Source: a virus
Direction: 5' to 3' (one strand)
Virus record (IMG/VR): IMGVR_UViG_3300036760_001479
Coordinates: 1 to 21,579 of that record
DNA length: 21,579 bases
Shown here piece after piece: positions 21,483 to 21,579 of the stretch. The notes beneath the pieces were generated by a model, which saw only the letters and a list, made by a program, of their open reading frames with translations, was not told where the DNA came from and searched no databases. A program made the position numbers and the translations under genes. Position 1 is the stretch's first letter. Every line of letters starts with the position of its first letter.

Positions 21483-21579
21483 ATGAAGAAGTGGCGGATA
21501 CGGGCGGCGGTAGTTATTGCTTTGGCGGTTTTGTGCGGGGCGGGGACGGCGCGGGCGGGGGAACCGCCCAGGGAGCCGA
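21483..21579 (+). CDS. Exported protein, 5' end only (probable host gene)
   Basis: An ATG at 21483 with GGGGGAAG just upstream opens a frame to the window end. The 32 visible residues form a classic Sec signal peptide: MKKWRIRAA, a hydrophobic core VVIALAVLCGAG, and a likely cleavage after TARA, before GEPP. The Cys is not in a lipobox context. It lies beyond the proposed phage end, so it is probably a chromosomal gene for a periplasmic or outer-membrane protein. The function cannot be told. Confidence 0.65.
   Translation, partial: MKKWRIRAAVVIALAVLCGAGTARAGEPPREP

Overview
The window is the late (structural) half of a Mu-like transposable prophage, inserted in the chromosome of a GC-rich bacterium. 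The Mu-type contractile-tail virion suggests a Gram-negative host, as does a signal-peptide gene just outside the phage. The host cannot be named from this sequence. All real genes are on the + strand, tightly packed, and in the gene order of phage Mu.

Layout. 1-3484: packaging module, with the 3' end of a small terminase, the large terminase (gp28-like) and the portal (gp29/DUF935). 3481-7992: head module, with F-like minor head protein carrying a C-terminal PBECR-type nuclease-like domain, a 40-aa ORF, G-like morphogenesis protein, I-like protease with a nested Z-like scaffold, a small decoration-like protein and the T-like major capsid protein. 8052-9610: head-tail connector and completion genes (gp35 to gp38-like). 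9607-13954: sheath, tube, tail assembly chaperone pair joined by a -1 frameshift, and tape measure. 13951-18931: baseplate (N, P, gp45 spike, gp46, gp47, gp48). 18944-20367: tail fibre and a small partner, partly AT-richer than the rest. 20443-21087: a Dam methylase missing its N-terminal motif, in the place where Mu keeps its DNA-modification gene. 21086-21268: hairpins and repeats read here as the right end of the prophage. 21269-21579: host DNA, with a 63-bp hairpin-rich repeat present twice and the start of an exported-protein gene.

The terminase would pack DNA through the portal into a T-protein shell built on the I/Z scaffold. The connector proteins join it to a contractile tail (sheath, tube, tape measure), whose baseplate carries the spike and fibre. 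Overlapping stop/start codons show one long late operon.

The most notable signals are as follows. (1) A precise right prophage end can be proposed at 21268: three related ~15-bp sites lie at multiples of 22 bp, next to a CA terminus that coincides with the left edge of a host repeat. (2) Host-type hairpin repeats have entered the phage, including in frame within the portal gene. (3) A toxin-like domain is fused to the minor head protein. (4) The major capsid protein has a hydrophobic, signal-like N-terminal extension. (5) The chaperone gene has a textbook A AAA AAC slippery site. No defence island, CRISPR array or tRNA was seen. The early genes (transposase, repressor, lysis) lie outside the window.
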